64,000 bases of DNA from Ohtaekwangia kribbensis (GTDB taxonomy: Bacteria; Bacteroidota; Bacteroidia; Cytophagales; Cyclobacteriaceae): assembly GCF_042676245.1 (NCBI RefSeq), contig NZ_JBHTKA010000008.1, positions 682,001 through 746,000 of the forward strand, written 5' to 3'. Positions 51,324 to 60,108 of the stretch are shown here, one piece after another. Position numbers and translations under genes: made by a program. How positions within the stretch are numbered: position 1 is the first letter of the stretch; each line of letters opens with the position of its first letter. A model generated the notes under the pieces. It had not been told where the DNA came from, ran no database searches, and worked only from the letters and a program-made list of their open reading frames with translations.

Positions 51324-54176
51324 TTACTTTTGCTGGCTGGCCAGCTTATTCTTCAGAAATTCGGCAGTAAATCCTTTGCCTTTCTTCACCATCTCTTCCG
51401 GAGTTCCTTCAAACATCAATGTGCCACCTTTTTTCTCTCCACCTTCCGGGCCCAGGTCAATGATCCAGTCTGCACACTTGATAACTTCCAGGTTATGTTC
51501 AATAACGATAACACTATGGCCCTGATCAACCAATGCATTTATAGCCTTGAGTAATTTGGATATATCATGGAAGTGAAGACCCGTAGTGGGCTCATCGAAG
51601 ATAAAAAGTATATGTCCCTCCGTTGAATTCTTGCCCAGGAATGAAGCAAGTTTAACGCGCTGTGCTTCACCACCGCTTAATGAGTTAGACGATTGTCCGA
51701 GCTTTACATAGCCAAGCCCTACATCGTTCAGAGGAAGTATTTTATCATATACAGCCTTCTTATCGCGGAAGAAGTTTAGTCCGTCTTCAACGGTCATGTC
51801 GAGTATATCAGCAATGTTCTTTCCGTTATACTCCACTTCAAGTATCTCCTGCTTGAAGCGTTTGCCATGGCAGCTTTCGCACTTCAGAAATATATCGGCC
51901 ATGAACTGCATCTCAACGCGAATCTCGCCTTCACCCTCGCAGGTTTCACAGCGGCCACCTTCTACGTTGAAAGAAAAGTGTGATGGTTTATAGCCACGTT
52001 GCTTTGACAAAGGTTGGTCGGCATATAGATTCCGTATAGCATCGTAAGCCTTTACATAGCTGATCGGGTTGGAACGTGAAGATTTACCGATCGGGTTCTG
52101 ATCAACAAATTCAACCTGCGTGACTTTCTGAAAGTCGCCCTCGAGTTTATCATATTTACCCGGAGCCTCAGCAACAGAGCCATTCAATCTTCCAACAGCC
52201 GGATATAGTATCTTTTTGATAAGTGTAGATTTACCCGAACCACTCACACCGGTTATAACGGTAAGTACACCCATCGGAAACTTAACGGTAAGATTCTTCA
52301 GGTTGTTCTCACGTGCTCCATGCACCGTAATGGAGTCCTTCCACTTTCTGCGAAGCAAAGGTATAGCAATCTCTTCTCTGCCAGACAGGTAATCGGTTGT
52401 ATGCGATTTTACTTTTCCATTAACATCTTTGAGTGAGCCCTGAAAGACAAGTTCACCTCCGTGACTTCCTGCATCCGGACCAATGTCAATGATCTGATCG
52501 GCAGCGCGCATTATTTCTTCCTCGTGCTCTACAACAATTACCGTGTTGCCCAGGTCGCGAAGAGTTTTCAATACACTCACCATGCGGTCGGTATCTTTGG
52601 GATGCAAACCTATGCTCGGTTCATCCAATATATACATGGAACCAACCAGTGCACTTCCTAACGATGTAGCGAGCTTGATGCGTTGATACTCACCTCCGGA
52701 TAATGTGGAGGTAATTCTATTCAGTGTGAGATATCCCAAGCCCACTTTCGTGAGATACTCCAGTCGTGAACGTATCTCCGTTAAAATTCTTTCCGATACT
52801 TTCTGATCGTGTGCCGGTAATTTCAGCTTCTCGAAAAACACCAGGCTCTCTTCTATCGGAAGAAGAACCAGATCAGTAATAGATGTATCCGCGATCTTTA
52901 CATACTGTGCGTCTTTGCGCAGGCGTGTTCCTTTACAATCCGGACAGTTTGTTCTTCCGCGATAGCGCGAAAGCATCACCCTGTATTGGATCTTGTGTGT
53001 TTTGGATTCGAGGTATTTAAAGAAACCATTTATACCATCAAAGTATTCATTGCCCGCCCACAACAGCTCTTGTTGTTTCGGTGAGAGCTCGTTGTACGGA
53101 CGATGTATAGGGAAGTCGAACTTGATACCATTCTTCAGCAAAGGTTTAGCCCACTCGCCCATCGTTTCACTTCGCCACGGAGCTACAGCACCTTCGTATA
53201 CCGAAAGCGATTTATCCGGAATAACAAGGTCTTCATCTATACCTAGTATTTTACCAAAACCTTCGCAGGTTTGGCAGGCACCATAGGGATTATTGAAACT
53301 GAAGAAATTGACAGAAGGCTCCGTAAACGTCATGCCGTCTAACTCAAAGCGGTCAGAGAAGTGTAATTTACTTTCACCTTCAGCATATACTATACAATCG
53401 CCTTCACCTTCAAAGAAAGATGTCTGGACAGAATCACCTATACGAAACGTTGTATCTTCATCTTCAGGATTTACACTGGCACGATCGATCAACACTTCAA
53501 TGTCGCCTTCGACCTTGATTGCCTTTTTCTTCTTCGCGCCCTCTGCCTCGGTACCGATAAGCTCTTCAATGAATTTTACTTCTCCGTTTACCAATATCCT
53601 CGCGAAGCCTTTACTCAGCAGCAGGTTTAATTCATCGGCAAGTTTGCGTCCCTTTTTTATATGCAGTGGAGACGCGATCATAATGCGTGTTCCGGCCGGA
53701 AGTTTATTGATAGCATCTACTACACTTGTTACGGTATCGCGTTTTACTTCTTTGCCGCTAACAGGTGAATATGTTTTACCGATGCGGGCAAAAAGTAATT
53801 TCAGGTAATCGTATATCTCGGTAGTAGTACCAACCGTTGAACGTGGATTCCGGGTGTTAACTTTTTGCTCAATGGCAATAGCAGGTGAAACACCTTTGAT
53901 ATAGTCTACCTCGGGTTTCTCCATGCGCCCGAGAAATTGCCGTGCATACGAACTCAGACTTTCCACATACATGCGCTGGCCTTCGGCAAAGAGCGTATCA
54001 AATGCGAGCGATGATTTTCCTGATCCTGAAAGGCCGGTGATTACCACAAGCTTATTACGCGGAATAGCAACGCTCAGATTTTTGAGATTGTTAACACGTG
54101 CTCGCTTGATGATGATATACTCTTTGGGATTCAGTTCGTCTAAATATGTATCCTTGATAGTTAATGCCTGACTCAC
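51324..54176 (-). CDS. uvrA: UvrABC excinuclease subunit A
   Basis: This is 950 residues from a GTG start at 54176 (MSQALTIKDTYLDELNP) with a Shine-Dalgarno-like AAGGAG just upstream. Two ABC ATPase halves are visible: Walker A GLSGSGKSSLA near residue 48 and GVSGSGKSTLI near 645, with ABC signatures LSGGEYQRIKLA and LSGGEAQRVKLA. Zinc-finger cysteines appear as CQTCEGFG, CPDCKGTRL and the late CETCEGEG/CESCHGKR. UvrA detects bulky DNA lesions and loads UvrB in nucleotide excision repair. Length is normal. Confidence 0.98.
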   Translation of the reverse strand: MSQALTIKDTYLDELNPKEYIIIKRARVNNLKNLSVAIPRNKLVVITGLSGSGKSSLAFDTLFAEGQRMYVESLSSYARQFLGRMEKPEVDYIKGVSPAIAIEQKVNTRNPRSTVGTTTEIYDYLKLLFARIGKTYSPVSGKEVKRDTVTSVVDAINKLPAGTRIMIASPLHIKKGRKLADELNLLLSKGFARILVNGEVKFIEELIGTEAEGAKKKKAIKVEGDIEVLIDRASVNPEDEDTTFRIGDSVQTSFFEGEGDCIVYAEGESKLHFSDRFELDGMTFTEPSVNFFSFNNPYGACQTCEGFGKILGIDEDLVIPDKSLSVYEGAVAPWRSETMGEWAKPLLKNGIKFDFPIHRPYNELSPKQQELLWAGNEYFDGINGFFKYLESKTHKIQYRVMLSRYRGRTNCPDCKGTRLRKDAQYVKIADTSITDLVLLPIEESLVFFEKLKLPAHDQKVSERILTEIRSRLEYLTKVGLGYLTLNRITSTLSGGEYQRIKLATSLGSALVGSMYILDEPSIGLHPKDTDRMVSVLKTLRDLGNTVIVVEHEEEIMRAADQIIDIGPDAGSHGGELVFQGSLKDVNGKVKSHTTDYLSGREEIAIPLLRRKWKDSITVHGARENNLKNLTVKFPMGVLTVITGVSGSGKSTLIKKILYPAVGRLNGSVAEAPGKYDKLEGDFQKVTQVEFVDQNPIGKSSRSNPISYVKAYDAIRNLYADQPLSKQRGYKPSHFSFNVEGGRCETCEGEGEIRVEMQFMADIFLKCESCHGKRFKQEILEVEYNGKNIADILDMTVEDGLNFFRDKKAVYDKILPLNDVGLGYVKLGQSSNSLSGGEAQRVKLASFLGKNSTEGHILFIFDEPTTGLHFHDISKLLKAINALVDQGHSVIVIEHNLEVIKCADWIIDLGPEGGEKKGGTLMFEGTPEEMVKKGKGFTAEFLKNKLASQQK

Positions 54177-54181
54177 GGGTG

Positions 54182-54187
54182 CTCCTT
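54182..54187 (-). promoter_or_regulatory. Shine-Dalgarno-like AAGGAG before uvrA
   Basis: On the minus strand AAGGAG is followed by five bases and the GTG start of uvrA at 54176. This decides the non-ATG start, since no better upstream ATG exists in that frame. Confidence 0.55.
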
Positions 54188-54276
54188 TTTTATTTTTGCG
54201 AATTCAAAGTAAACAATCTTTCTTCTTTAAAAAATCTTTCCGGCCATGCATGATGGTCCGGTGGTAAAAAAAGAAA

Positions 54277-54300
54277 AACACCATCGTGAAGGATGGTGTT
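54277..54300 (-). terminator. Rho-independent terminator of the acidic-tail protein gene
   Basis: AACACCATC (54277-54285) pairs with GATGGTGTT (54292-54300) around a six-base loop. On the minus strand the stem is followed by TTTTCTTTTTTT. Confidence 0.85.
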
Positions 54301-54329
54301 CATTATTATAGAATTTTTTTAAAAATCGA

Positions 54330-54713
54330 TTAACTATCGAAGTCAGGATCGTAGCTGGCTTCGCGACCGCTCTTGCCACCTTCATCATCATAGTCGTCTC
54401 CGCCACTACTTCCATAATCATCTCCTCCGGATGATTCGAAATCATCATCGCTACCTGTATTATCAAACTCATCTTTATTAGGAGTTGAGTCGAGGTCGTA
54501 CTCGCCTTCACTGTTTTTAGTAACAGGCACTTTTACGAGGTACGTTGCATCTTCTGTTTCGAGCGGGAAAACAAAGATGGGCTCTTTTTTAGCATTGGTG
54601 ATTCTGGTAATGCTGCTCTCATAACCATTCGGATACTGATCCTGCACCAATTCTTTTAAATCTTCTGAAAGATTTTCGAGACTCTTTATAACTTTTTTCT
54701 TGCTTGCGGCCAT
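54330..54713 (-). CDS. Small protein with basic N-terminus and acidic disordered tail
   Basis: This is 127 residues. The N-terminal 90 residues (KKKVIKSLENLSEDLKELVQ, then IFVFPLETEDATYLVKVPV) form a small alpha/beta domain I recognise only as a conserved Bacteroidota hypothetical protein. The last 45 residues are Asp/Gly/Ser-rich (SGGDDYGSSGGDDYDDEGG) and probably disordered. Automated annotation sometimes calls such proteins 'DNA primase', which I do not support. It has its own terminator. Another frame on the same strand is a shadow. Confidence 0.7.
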   Translation of the reverse strand: MAASKKKVIKSLENLSEDLKELVQDQYPNGYESSITRITNAKKEPIFVFPLETEDATYLVKVPVTKNSEGEYDLDSTPNKDEFDNTGSDDDFESSGGDDYGSSGGDDYDDEGGKSGREASYDPDFDS

Positions 54714-54789
54714 ACTCGGGGTAACACAATTTTTCTGCGGGCAAATAGCTAAAGAAATTATGTGAGAGGCAAGAATTTTTAAAAATTTT

Positions 54790-54820
54790 TTTGCGCTGAT
54801 CCGGAAACTTTCTATCTTTT
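54790..54820 (+). promoter_or_regulatory. Putative promoter of the ECF sigma operon
   Basis: TTTG (54790-54793), a 19-base spacer and TATCTTTT (54813-54820), one base off TAnnTTTG. It lies 69 bases before the sigma factor ATG. Confidence 0.5.
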
Positions 54821-54889
54821 CAAACCAATTCTTGAAATAAACCCCTACAATATCGAATAGAGCTCTACGTTACCTAAATGTGAGACAGA

Positions 54890-55540
54890 ATGATTGACAG
54901 CAGATTCAGCGACAGCCAACTCGTGTCGCTCTATCAAAACGGTAACGAAGAAGCTTTCGAAATGCTCCTGCACCGACATAAGTCTAAAATTTACACAGCC
55001 ATTTACCTTATCGTGAAAGACCGGTATACAGCTGAAGACTTGCTCCAGGAAACTTTTGTAAAAGCCATAAATACCATTCGTGGCGGACGGTATAATGAAG
55101 AAGGAAAATTCCTTCCATGGATCAGTCGCATTGCTCATAATCTTGCTATTGATCACTTCCGAAAAGACAAGCGCTATCCGGAAGTGGTATTGGAAGATGG
55201 CAGTCGCGTGTTCAACTCGTTAGAGTTTGCAGAAGAGTCTATGGAAGACAAGCAGGTGTTTCGCGATACGCGATCCAAACTGCGTGACTATATAAAGGAA
55301 TTACCAGCTGAGCAAAAACAAGTGCTAATTATGAGGCACTACTTGCAAATGAGCTTTCAGGAGATCGCCGATCGCACCGGAGTAAGTATCAATACTGCGC
55401 TGGGAAGAATGCGATATGCGCTGATAAACCTGCGTAAGAAGATGATCAAATACAGAGCCTATGATAAAAACTTTTACGCAAACGGACTTGATCAGGTATT
55501 TATACCACGAGACTACGGAGGAGGAGAGCAGGGAGATTGA
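54890..55540 (+). CDS. ECF RNA polymerase sigma factor
   Basis: This is 216 residues. Region 2 is seen in YTAEDLLQETFVKAINTI and LPWISRIAHNLAIDHFRKDK, and region 4 in LPAEQKQVLIMRHYLQMSFQ and EIADRTGVSINTALGRMRYA, the helix-turn-helix that reads -35 sequences. The C-terminal tail (ANGLDQVFIPRDYGGGEQGD) overlaps the start of the next gene by 80 bases. This class is common in Bacteroidota for envelope-stress-like control, and the small overlapping partner may be its regulator. Confidence 0.93.
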   Translation: MIDSRFSDSQLVSLYQNGNEEAFEMLLHRHKSKIYTAIYLIVKDRYTAEDLLQETFVKAINTIRGGRYNEEGKFLPWISRIAHNLAIDHFRKDKRYPEVVLEDGSRVFNSLEFAEESMEDKQVFRDTRSKLRDYIKELPAEQKQVLIMRHYLQMSFQEIADRTGVSINTALGRMRYALINLRKKMIKYRAYDKNFYANGLDQVFIPRDYGGGEQGD

Positions 55541-55697
55541 CAGAGCCTTGCTTTGTGATGGAGAGTTAAAAGCACTCTACAATGAACTGTGCGAAATGGT
55601 TGGTGCCATGGATGATGCACAGCTTCAGCCTGCTGCTACAACGGTGTTGAGTATACTAAGCTACTCGCGACACCTGCAGGAGAAGAGAACGCACTAA
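55461..55697 (+). CDS. Small protein overlapping the ECF sigma gene, possible anti-sigma-like partner
   Basis: This is 78 residues from the ATG at 55461 (MIKTFTQTDLIRYLYHETTE), in a different frame from the sigma gene's last 80 bases. The motif TDLIRYLYHETTEEESREID resembles the N-terminal helices of anti-sigma domains that follow ECF sigmas in Bacteroidota, although there is no zinc-finger HxxxCxxC and no membrane helix. The overlap implies translational coupling. Other short homologues are probably annotated only as hypothetical. Function is inferred from context. Confidence 0.7.
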   Translation: MIKTFTQTDLIRYLYHETTEEESREIDRALLCDGELKALYNELCEMVGAMDDAQLQPAATTVLSILSYSRHLQEKRTH

Positions 55698-55700
55698 CGC

Positions 55701-56291
55701 TTACAACTCCCGTATCTGAATTAAACGCCAGCGAACTTTTACACCTCCGCCATCATGGATCTGGAGAGAAATTTTGCCGGTGATGCCACCTATTTTTTCA
55801 TCGGTCAGAGTAATCATCTGCTGACCGTTGAGAAATGTGGTAACGTCTTTTCCTTTTACACGAACCACCAGACGATTCCAGTCGCCTTCCTTCAAGTATT
55901 TTTCTTTTTCTGGTTCAGGTTTAATTAACCAGCCGCGGCCATACGATTCGTAAATTCCTCCGGTATGTTTACCAGCCGGTGCTACTTCAGCTTGCCATCC
56001 GCTGATCTTTGTACCTTCAATGGATGAATGAAAAAATACACCGCTGTTGCCGTTGGACTCTTGTTTGAACTCAACCGTTAACTCGAAGTCTCTATAGGAG
56101 TTGTCTGATACCAGGTAGCCGTATTGTTTATCAGGTCCGCTCTCGCATACCAACTCACCGTTATCAACATACCATTTTTCTGTACCGTGTACTTTCCAGC
56201 CGGTAAGATCTTTACCATTAAATAAACTAACGGACTGGCCCAGCGCAGAAATTGAACAAGCAAGAAGAAACAGTACGCAGCAGTTTTTCAT
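55701..56291 (-). CDS. DUF1080 (3-keto-disaccharide hydrolase-like) secreted protein
   Basis: This is 196 residues. Signal peptide MKNCCVLFLLACSISALGQ; the mature protein opens VSLFNGKDLTGWKVHGTEKW, the signature of DUF1080. The lectin-like jelly-roll strands FELTVEFKQESNGNSGVFF and GDWNRLVVRVKGKDVTTFLNGQ follow. Such proteins hydrolyse 3-keto-glycosides or bind sugars in the periplasm. It is convergent with the sigma partner gene, three bases apart, and 26 bp downstream of gldD. Confidence 0.92.
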   Translation of the reverse strand: MKNCCVLFLLACSISALGQSVSLFNGKDLTGWKVHGTEKWYVDNGELVCESGPDKQYGYLVSDNSYRDFELTVEFKQESNGNSGVFFHSSIEGTKISGWQAEVAPAGKHTGGIYESYGRGWLIKPEPEKEKYLKEGDWNRLVVRVKGKDVTTFLNGQQMITLTDEKIGGITGKISLQIHDGGGVKVRWRLIQIREL

Positions 56292-56317
56292 GTTGGTTGT
56301 TTGGGTTGTAGTATATT

Positions 56318-56923
56318 TTATTTATGCTTCCACTCCAGCGTATTGATCATGTGCATGATGTCTTTTTTCATATACTCAATAGCCGGTGCCAGCGAATCGT
56401 TGGCTACATGTGTATTGAAATACAGCGCACCACGAATGAAATTCCTTGATGAGTCTGTTACGGTAAATTGAAATTGACTGGGCACTTCACCTTCCAGTTC
56501 AGCGATAACAGCAGTTTTACCACTCGGCGTTTTGGTGATAACCTCGTTGATGGCATAAGCTTTAATCTGATGCTTGGCGGTTAAAGTATAAGAGTCGTCC
56601 AGGAATTCCTTTAACAATTTACCATTGTTGTTAATGCTCTTATAGGTAACGTGTACATTGGCCTTTATCTGCGGATAGTAAATTTCTATCCAGTAACGCT
56701 CGCGTATATTTGAGGTATCTGCCAACAGCGTTGCATGTTTTGAATACTCAAATCTATAGGGTAACGTATCGGGTAATGCCTGGTAAGCAGGCTCTGGTAA
56801 TTCAAGCCGGTTATAGCCCAGGGGTTTCGGCAAGTAATCGCGTGTGCAGGATGCTGTTGTAAAAAGAGATACGATCAGTAAAATATAGCATGCCTTACTT
56901 TTTATGAAAGTAAATGCCGGCAA
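56318..56923 (-). CDS. gldD: Gliding motility lipoprotein GldD
   Basis: From a TTG at 56923 the protein is 201 residues with a lipoprotein signal ending LFTTASC (Cys26). The first in-frame ATG (57025) would add 34 residues that bury the signal, so I prefer the TTG; this choice is uncertain. The mature region DYLPKPLGYNRLELPEPAYQ matches GldD, and the body (YRFEYSKHATLLADTS, WIEIYYPQIKANVHVTYK) is typical. GldD is an outer membrane lipoprotein required for gliding and T9SS-related functions in Bacteroidota. Upstream is ssb with a 32-bp gap to the ATG version. The gene gldE, often found between ssb and gldD, is absent. Confidence 0.9.
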   Translation of the reverse strand: MPAFTFIKSKACYILLIVSLFTTASCTRDYLPKPLGYNRLELPEPAYQALPDTLPYRFEYSKHATLLADTSNIRERYWIEIYYPQIKANVHVTYKSINNNGKLLKEFLDDSYTLTAKHQIKAYAINEVITKTPSGKTAVIAELEGEVPSQFQFTVTDSSRNFIRGALYFNTHVANDSLAPAIEYMKKDIMHMINTLEWKHK

Positions 56924-57056
56924 CGTACGTTGTTCGCTTTGTACAATTTTAGTGTGCCCTATATTTTCAGATTTCAGTATATCAAATTCGTATGCTGTTC
57001 CTGGTGCCTTCCGCTTATCAATCATTACCCGATGTTAAAATCTAAATCAATTCAAA

Positions 57057-57497
57057 TTAAAAAGGAAGATCATCTGTGCTGTTATCTACGGGAGCACTGC
57101 GCATGTTGTCAGAAGAACTTCTGTCGGGTGATGAAGCATATTCCTGATTCATACCACCGCCACTTGTTTTAGGTGTAAGCATAGTCATGTTATCGCCTAC
57201 GATCTCCGTTGTATAGCGGGTAACGCCATCTTTCTCCCATGAGCGTGTACGAAGTTTACCTTCGATAAAAACCATATCACCTTTGCGCAGATATTTTTGT
57301 GCTATCTCCGCAAGACCACGCCACAGCACAATGTTGTGCCACTCTGTTACTTCTTTCTTTTCGCCTGTAGTTCTGTCCTTGTAGCTCTCGGATGTAGCAA
57401 TGCTGAAATTAGCAACGACTGCACCGTTATCAAGATTTCTTACTTCCGGATCTTTGCCGAGACGGCCCACGAGGATTACTTTGTTTACACCTGACAT
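57057..57497 (-). CDS. ssb: Single-stranded DNA-binding protein
   Basis: This is 146 residues. An OB-fold with VNKVILVGRLGKDPEVR and WHNIVLWRGLAEIAQKYL is followed by a linker and the acidic tip DDLPF, which contacts repair and replication partners. Length and end are typical. It lies downstream of mutY on the same strand, the usual Bacteroidota order. Confidence 0.98.
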   Translation of the reverse strand: MSGVNKVILVGRLGKDPEVRNLDNGAVVANFSIATSESYKDRTTGEKKEVTEWHNIVLWRGLAEIAQKYLRKGDMVFIEGKLRTRSWEKDGVTRYTTEIVGDNMTMLTPKTSGGGMNQEYASSPDRSSSDNMRSAPVDNSTDDLPF

Positions 57498-57692
57498 ATA
57501 GTTATTGTTTAATTTTTTCTGCTGGTAATTGGCGGGCTTTCTTTCTAACCGTCAATCAGAAAATAAATCTTCCGTAAACAGTCATCCACAAATTTTGCGC
57601 AAAGCTAAAAATGTAAATTCTCAGAAGAATTAAATTCTAAATTTTAAGTTACCATTAAATGACATTTAAACAAAAATGGAATATGCGGTGCC

Positions 57693-58745
57693 TCATAGAA
57701 GCTGTTGGTCTTCTAAAAAACGACTTATAAGCACAGGCTTTGGTAACTCTGCAATTTTTTTTGTGGAGTAATATTTCAGATTTTCTGATTCACGTGCAGG
57801 TGCATCGCTCTTAATAATAATGAATGTTGCATGAATGATCTGATGACTGAGCACATGTTTATATTTTTTTGAAACAACCTGTGCATCACTCATACATTTT
57901 TTCAATGAGGAATCTTCTGCCATTACCTTCATCGCATTTTGTGCGCGGGTTTTCTCCACGAGATGAAAATCATACAAGCCATGCCATATATCTTTTTCTT
58001 CTCTCTTTTTAAGGAGCATGGATTTGCCTTTCTGAAAAACAAAATAATAGAAGTAGCGCGCGCGTGCTGCTTTTGCTTTTATCTTCACAGGAAGTTGAGC
58101 CTGTAAATTTTTTTGTGATGCAAAGCATGATGTCTGAAATATACATTGCTCGCAAACCGGACTTACCGGTGTACAATAGAGTGCTCCAAACTCCATCACC
58201 GCCTGATTATGTATATCCGGATTTTTTGGCGTGATGAGTTCGTTGGCAATTTGTGTAAAATGTTTTTTGCCTTCCGGACTATTAATTTCTTTTTCGATTC
58301 CAAAAATGCGCGCGAGCACCCGGAAAACATTTCCATCAACTACGGCCACTTTTTCCTGGTAAGCGATAGAAGCTATAGCGGCCGCGGTGTAATCGCCAAT
58401 ACCCGGAAGTTTTTTTAATTCTTCAAAAGTATCCGGAAAAACTCCTTTATACTTTGTTACAACTTCTTTGGCGCACTTGTGCAGGTTTCGGGCGCGGGTA
58501 TAATAGCCGAGTCCCTGCCACAGCCGGAGCACCTCCTGTTCGGAGGCGGAAGCCAGTGCCTGCACGGTCGGAAATTTTTCTATAAACTTTAAATAGTAAG
58601 GTAATCCCTGAATTACCCGCGTTTGTTGAAGGATAATTTCCGACAGCCATATTTTATATGGATCGCGGGTACTGCGCCAGGGCAGGTCGCGCTTGTTAAC
58701 TGCATACCATTCAACGACTTTATCAGAGAAATATCGCTTGTCCAT
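57693..58745 (-). CDS. mutY: A/G-specific adenine DNA glycosylase MutY
   Basis: This is 350 residues. It removes adenine opposite 8-oxoguanine. The catalytic Glu lies in LSEIILQQTRV, the helix-hairpin-helix in LKKLPGIGDYTAAAI, and the catalytic Asp in VAVVDGNVFRVLARI. The Fe-S cluster is YCTPVSPVCEQCIFQTSCFA (C-x6-C-x2-C-x5-C). The C-terminal Nudix-like domain for 8-oxoG recognition follows (YYFVFQKGKSMLLKKR). It is divergent from the HU gene and upstream of ssb. Confidence 0.97.
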   Translation of the reverse strand: MDKRYFSDKVVEWYAVNKRDLPWRSTRDPYKIWLSEIILQQTRVIQGLPYYLKFIEKFPTVQALASASEQEVLRLWQGLGYYTRARNLHKCAKEVVTKYKGVFPDTFEELKKLPGIGDYTAAAIASIAYQEKVAVVDGNVFRVLARIFGIEKEINSPEGKKHFTQIANELITPKNPDIHNQAVMEFGALYCTPVSPVCEQCIFQTSCFASQKNLQAQLPVKIKAKAARARYFYYFVFQKGKSMLLKKREEKDIWHGLYDFHLVEKTRAQNAMKVMAEDSSLKKCMSDAQVVSKKYKHVLSHQIIHATFIIIKSDAPARESENLKYYSTKKIAELPKPVLISRFLEDQQLL

Positions 58746-58799
58746 CAGCCTGATTATCAGAATTTTTCAATATTCATTTTTAAATCTAAGAGCGGCATA

Positions 58800-58807
58800 T
58801 AAATTTG
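58800..58807 (+). promoter_or_regulatory. Putative -7 promoter element of the HU gene
   Basis: TAAATTTG exactly matches TAnnTTTG, 36 bases upstream of the HU GTG start at 58844. The -33 region is T-rich but has no clear TTTG. Confidence 0.5.
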
Positions 58808-58843
58808 CCAACCCAAAAAATTTCGACTTAAAAATATAACACA

Positions 58844-59185
58844 GTGACCAAAGCAGATATCATCAACGAAATCGCAGAGAAAACCGGAGTAGACAAGGCT
58901 GACGTGACCGCATCGGTAGAGGCATTTTTTAGCGTGGTTAAAAATTCAATGTCGAACGGTAATAACATTTACATCCGTGGTTTCGGAAGTTTTATTAACA
59001 AGAAGCGGAAAAAGAAGATTGCGCGCAACATCTCACGTAATACTGCTTTAGTTATAGACGAGCACTACGTTCCTGCCTTTAAACCTGCCAAAATTTTTGT
59101 AAGCAAAATCAAGAACAGCGAAAAAGTAAAACTGTTAGCTGAGAGCGCTGAAAAAATCCGCGAAGAAGAAGAGGATGTTGATTAA
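58844..59185 (+). CDS. HU family DNA-binding protein
   Basis: This is 113 residues from a GTG start at 58844 (MTKADIINEIAEKTGVDK). It has the HU alpha-helical dimer domain and the beta-arm (IRGFGSFINKKRKKKIARNI), with the arm tip written ISRNTALVIDEHYVPAFKP rather than the usual TGE-x-I-PA pattern. It is a bit longer than HU (about 90) with an acidic C-terminal extension (AEKIREEEEDVD). HU proteins bend and compact DNA. It is divergent from mutY. Confidence 0.94.
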   Translation: MTKADIINEIAEKTGVDKADVTASVEAFFSVVKNSMSNGNNIYIRGFGSFINKKRKKKIARNISRNTALVIDEHYVPAFKPAKIFVSKIKNSEKVKLLAESAEKIREEEEDVD

Positions 59186-59224
59186 TAAATTGCTCCCGGG
59201 CAATATTTCTGTTTCCTGAAAAGT

Positions 59225-60043
59225 ATGTTAAAGACAAGAATAATACTTGTGGTAGTCAGCGCTGTGCTGATTGTGATAATCTTTATGCTTCCCAAAGGCG
59301 TAGTAGAGAACGATGATCCTTTAACATCAACTGAGGTAAAGCCGGCTGACTCCATAGCTCAAAAGGTAGATGTACATGCCAGCGCACCTAAACAGGTGGT
59401 AGAAAATATAGCTCATCTCCGGACTCAAATTGAAACAGGTACGGATAAAGAAAAAAATGCTATCTTTGCCGACTCTTTGGCAAACCTGTACCTGATCGCT
59501 GGAAAATTTGACAGCGCAGCGTGGTTTGCAGAAGAAGCATCGAAGTTCTTTAACACGACTGAAAGCTGGATCAAGGCCGGTGATAATTATTACCAGGCAT
59601 TCACCTTTGCTACAGACCAGGCTAAGCAAACACGCTTGGCAGGTAAAGCTCAGGAGATTTATAAACAGGTGTTGGATAAAAATCCGAAAGACCTGGATGT
59701 AAAAACGAAACTGGCGATGACCTATATCAGCTCACCAAACCCTATGCAGGGTATCATGTTGCTGAGAGAAGTTATAGCCGCAGATCCAAAGAATGAATTA
59801 GCCTTATTCAATATGGGTATGCTATCCATTCAGTCAGGTCAGCACGATAAAGCTGTTGAGCGACTGGAAGAATTAGTTAAAGTAAACCCTAATCACACGC
59901 AAGGTCAACTACTACTCGGCATTGCGTTGATGAATACAGGTGATAAGAAGCGTGCGAAAGAGCAGTTCGAAAAAGTGAAACAACTTGATAAGGATCCGTC
60001 TGTACAAGCTACAGTAGACTCTTATCTAAAGGATTTAAAATAA
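59225..60043 (+). CDS. Tetratricopeptide repeat protein with N-terminal anchor
   Basis: This is 272 residues. An N-terminal hydrophobic anchor (RIILVVVSAVLIVIIFML) is followed by a short linker and TPR helices from about residue 85. Readable units include AIFADSLANLYLIAGKFDSA, PKDLDVKTKLAMTYISSPNP, ALFNMGMLSIQSGQHDKAVE and TQGQLLLGIALMNTGDKKRA. It is probably an inner-membrane or periplasm-facing scaffold. It sits 39 bp after the HU gene and before the small basic protein and rng, an order conserved in Bacteroidota as far as I recall. Confidence 0.88.
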   Translation: MLKTRIILVVVSAVLIVIIFMLPKGVVENDDPLTSTEVKPADSIAQKVDVHASAPKQVVENIAHLRTQIETGTDKEKNAIFADSLANLYLIAGKFDSAAWFAEEASKFFNTTESWIKAGDNYYQAFTFATDQAKQTRLAGKAQEIYKQVLDKNPKDLDVKTKLAMTYISSPNPMQGIMLLREVIAADPKNELALFNMGMLSIQSGQHDKAVERLEELVKVNPNHTQGQLLLGIALMNTGDKKRAKEQFEKVKQLDKDPSVQATVDSYLKDLK

Positions 60044-60108
60044 TTGTTTAACCCAATGTTACACGGCTAAATAAAAACCGGTAACAGCGAAAATTTAAAA
60101 GCATTACT

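Noticed and set aside
53293..53808. A 171-codon plus-strand frame opposite uvrA
   Set aside because: Antisense to the conserved UvrA zinc and insertion region; Ser-rich and with no recognised domain.
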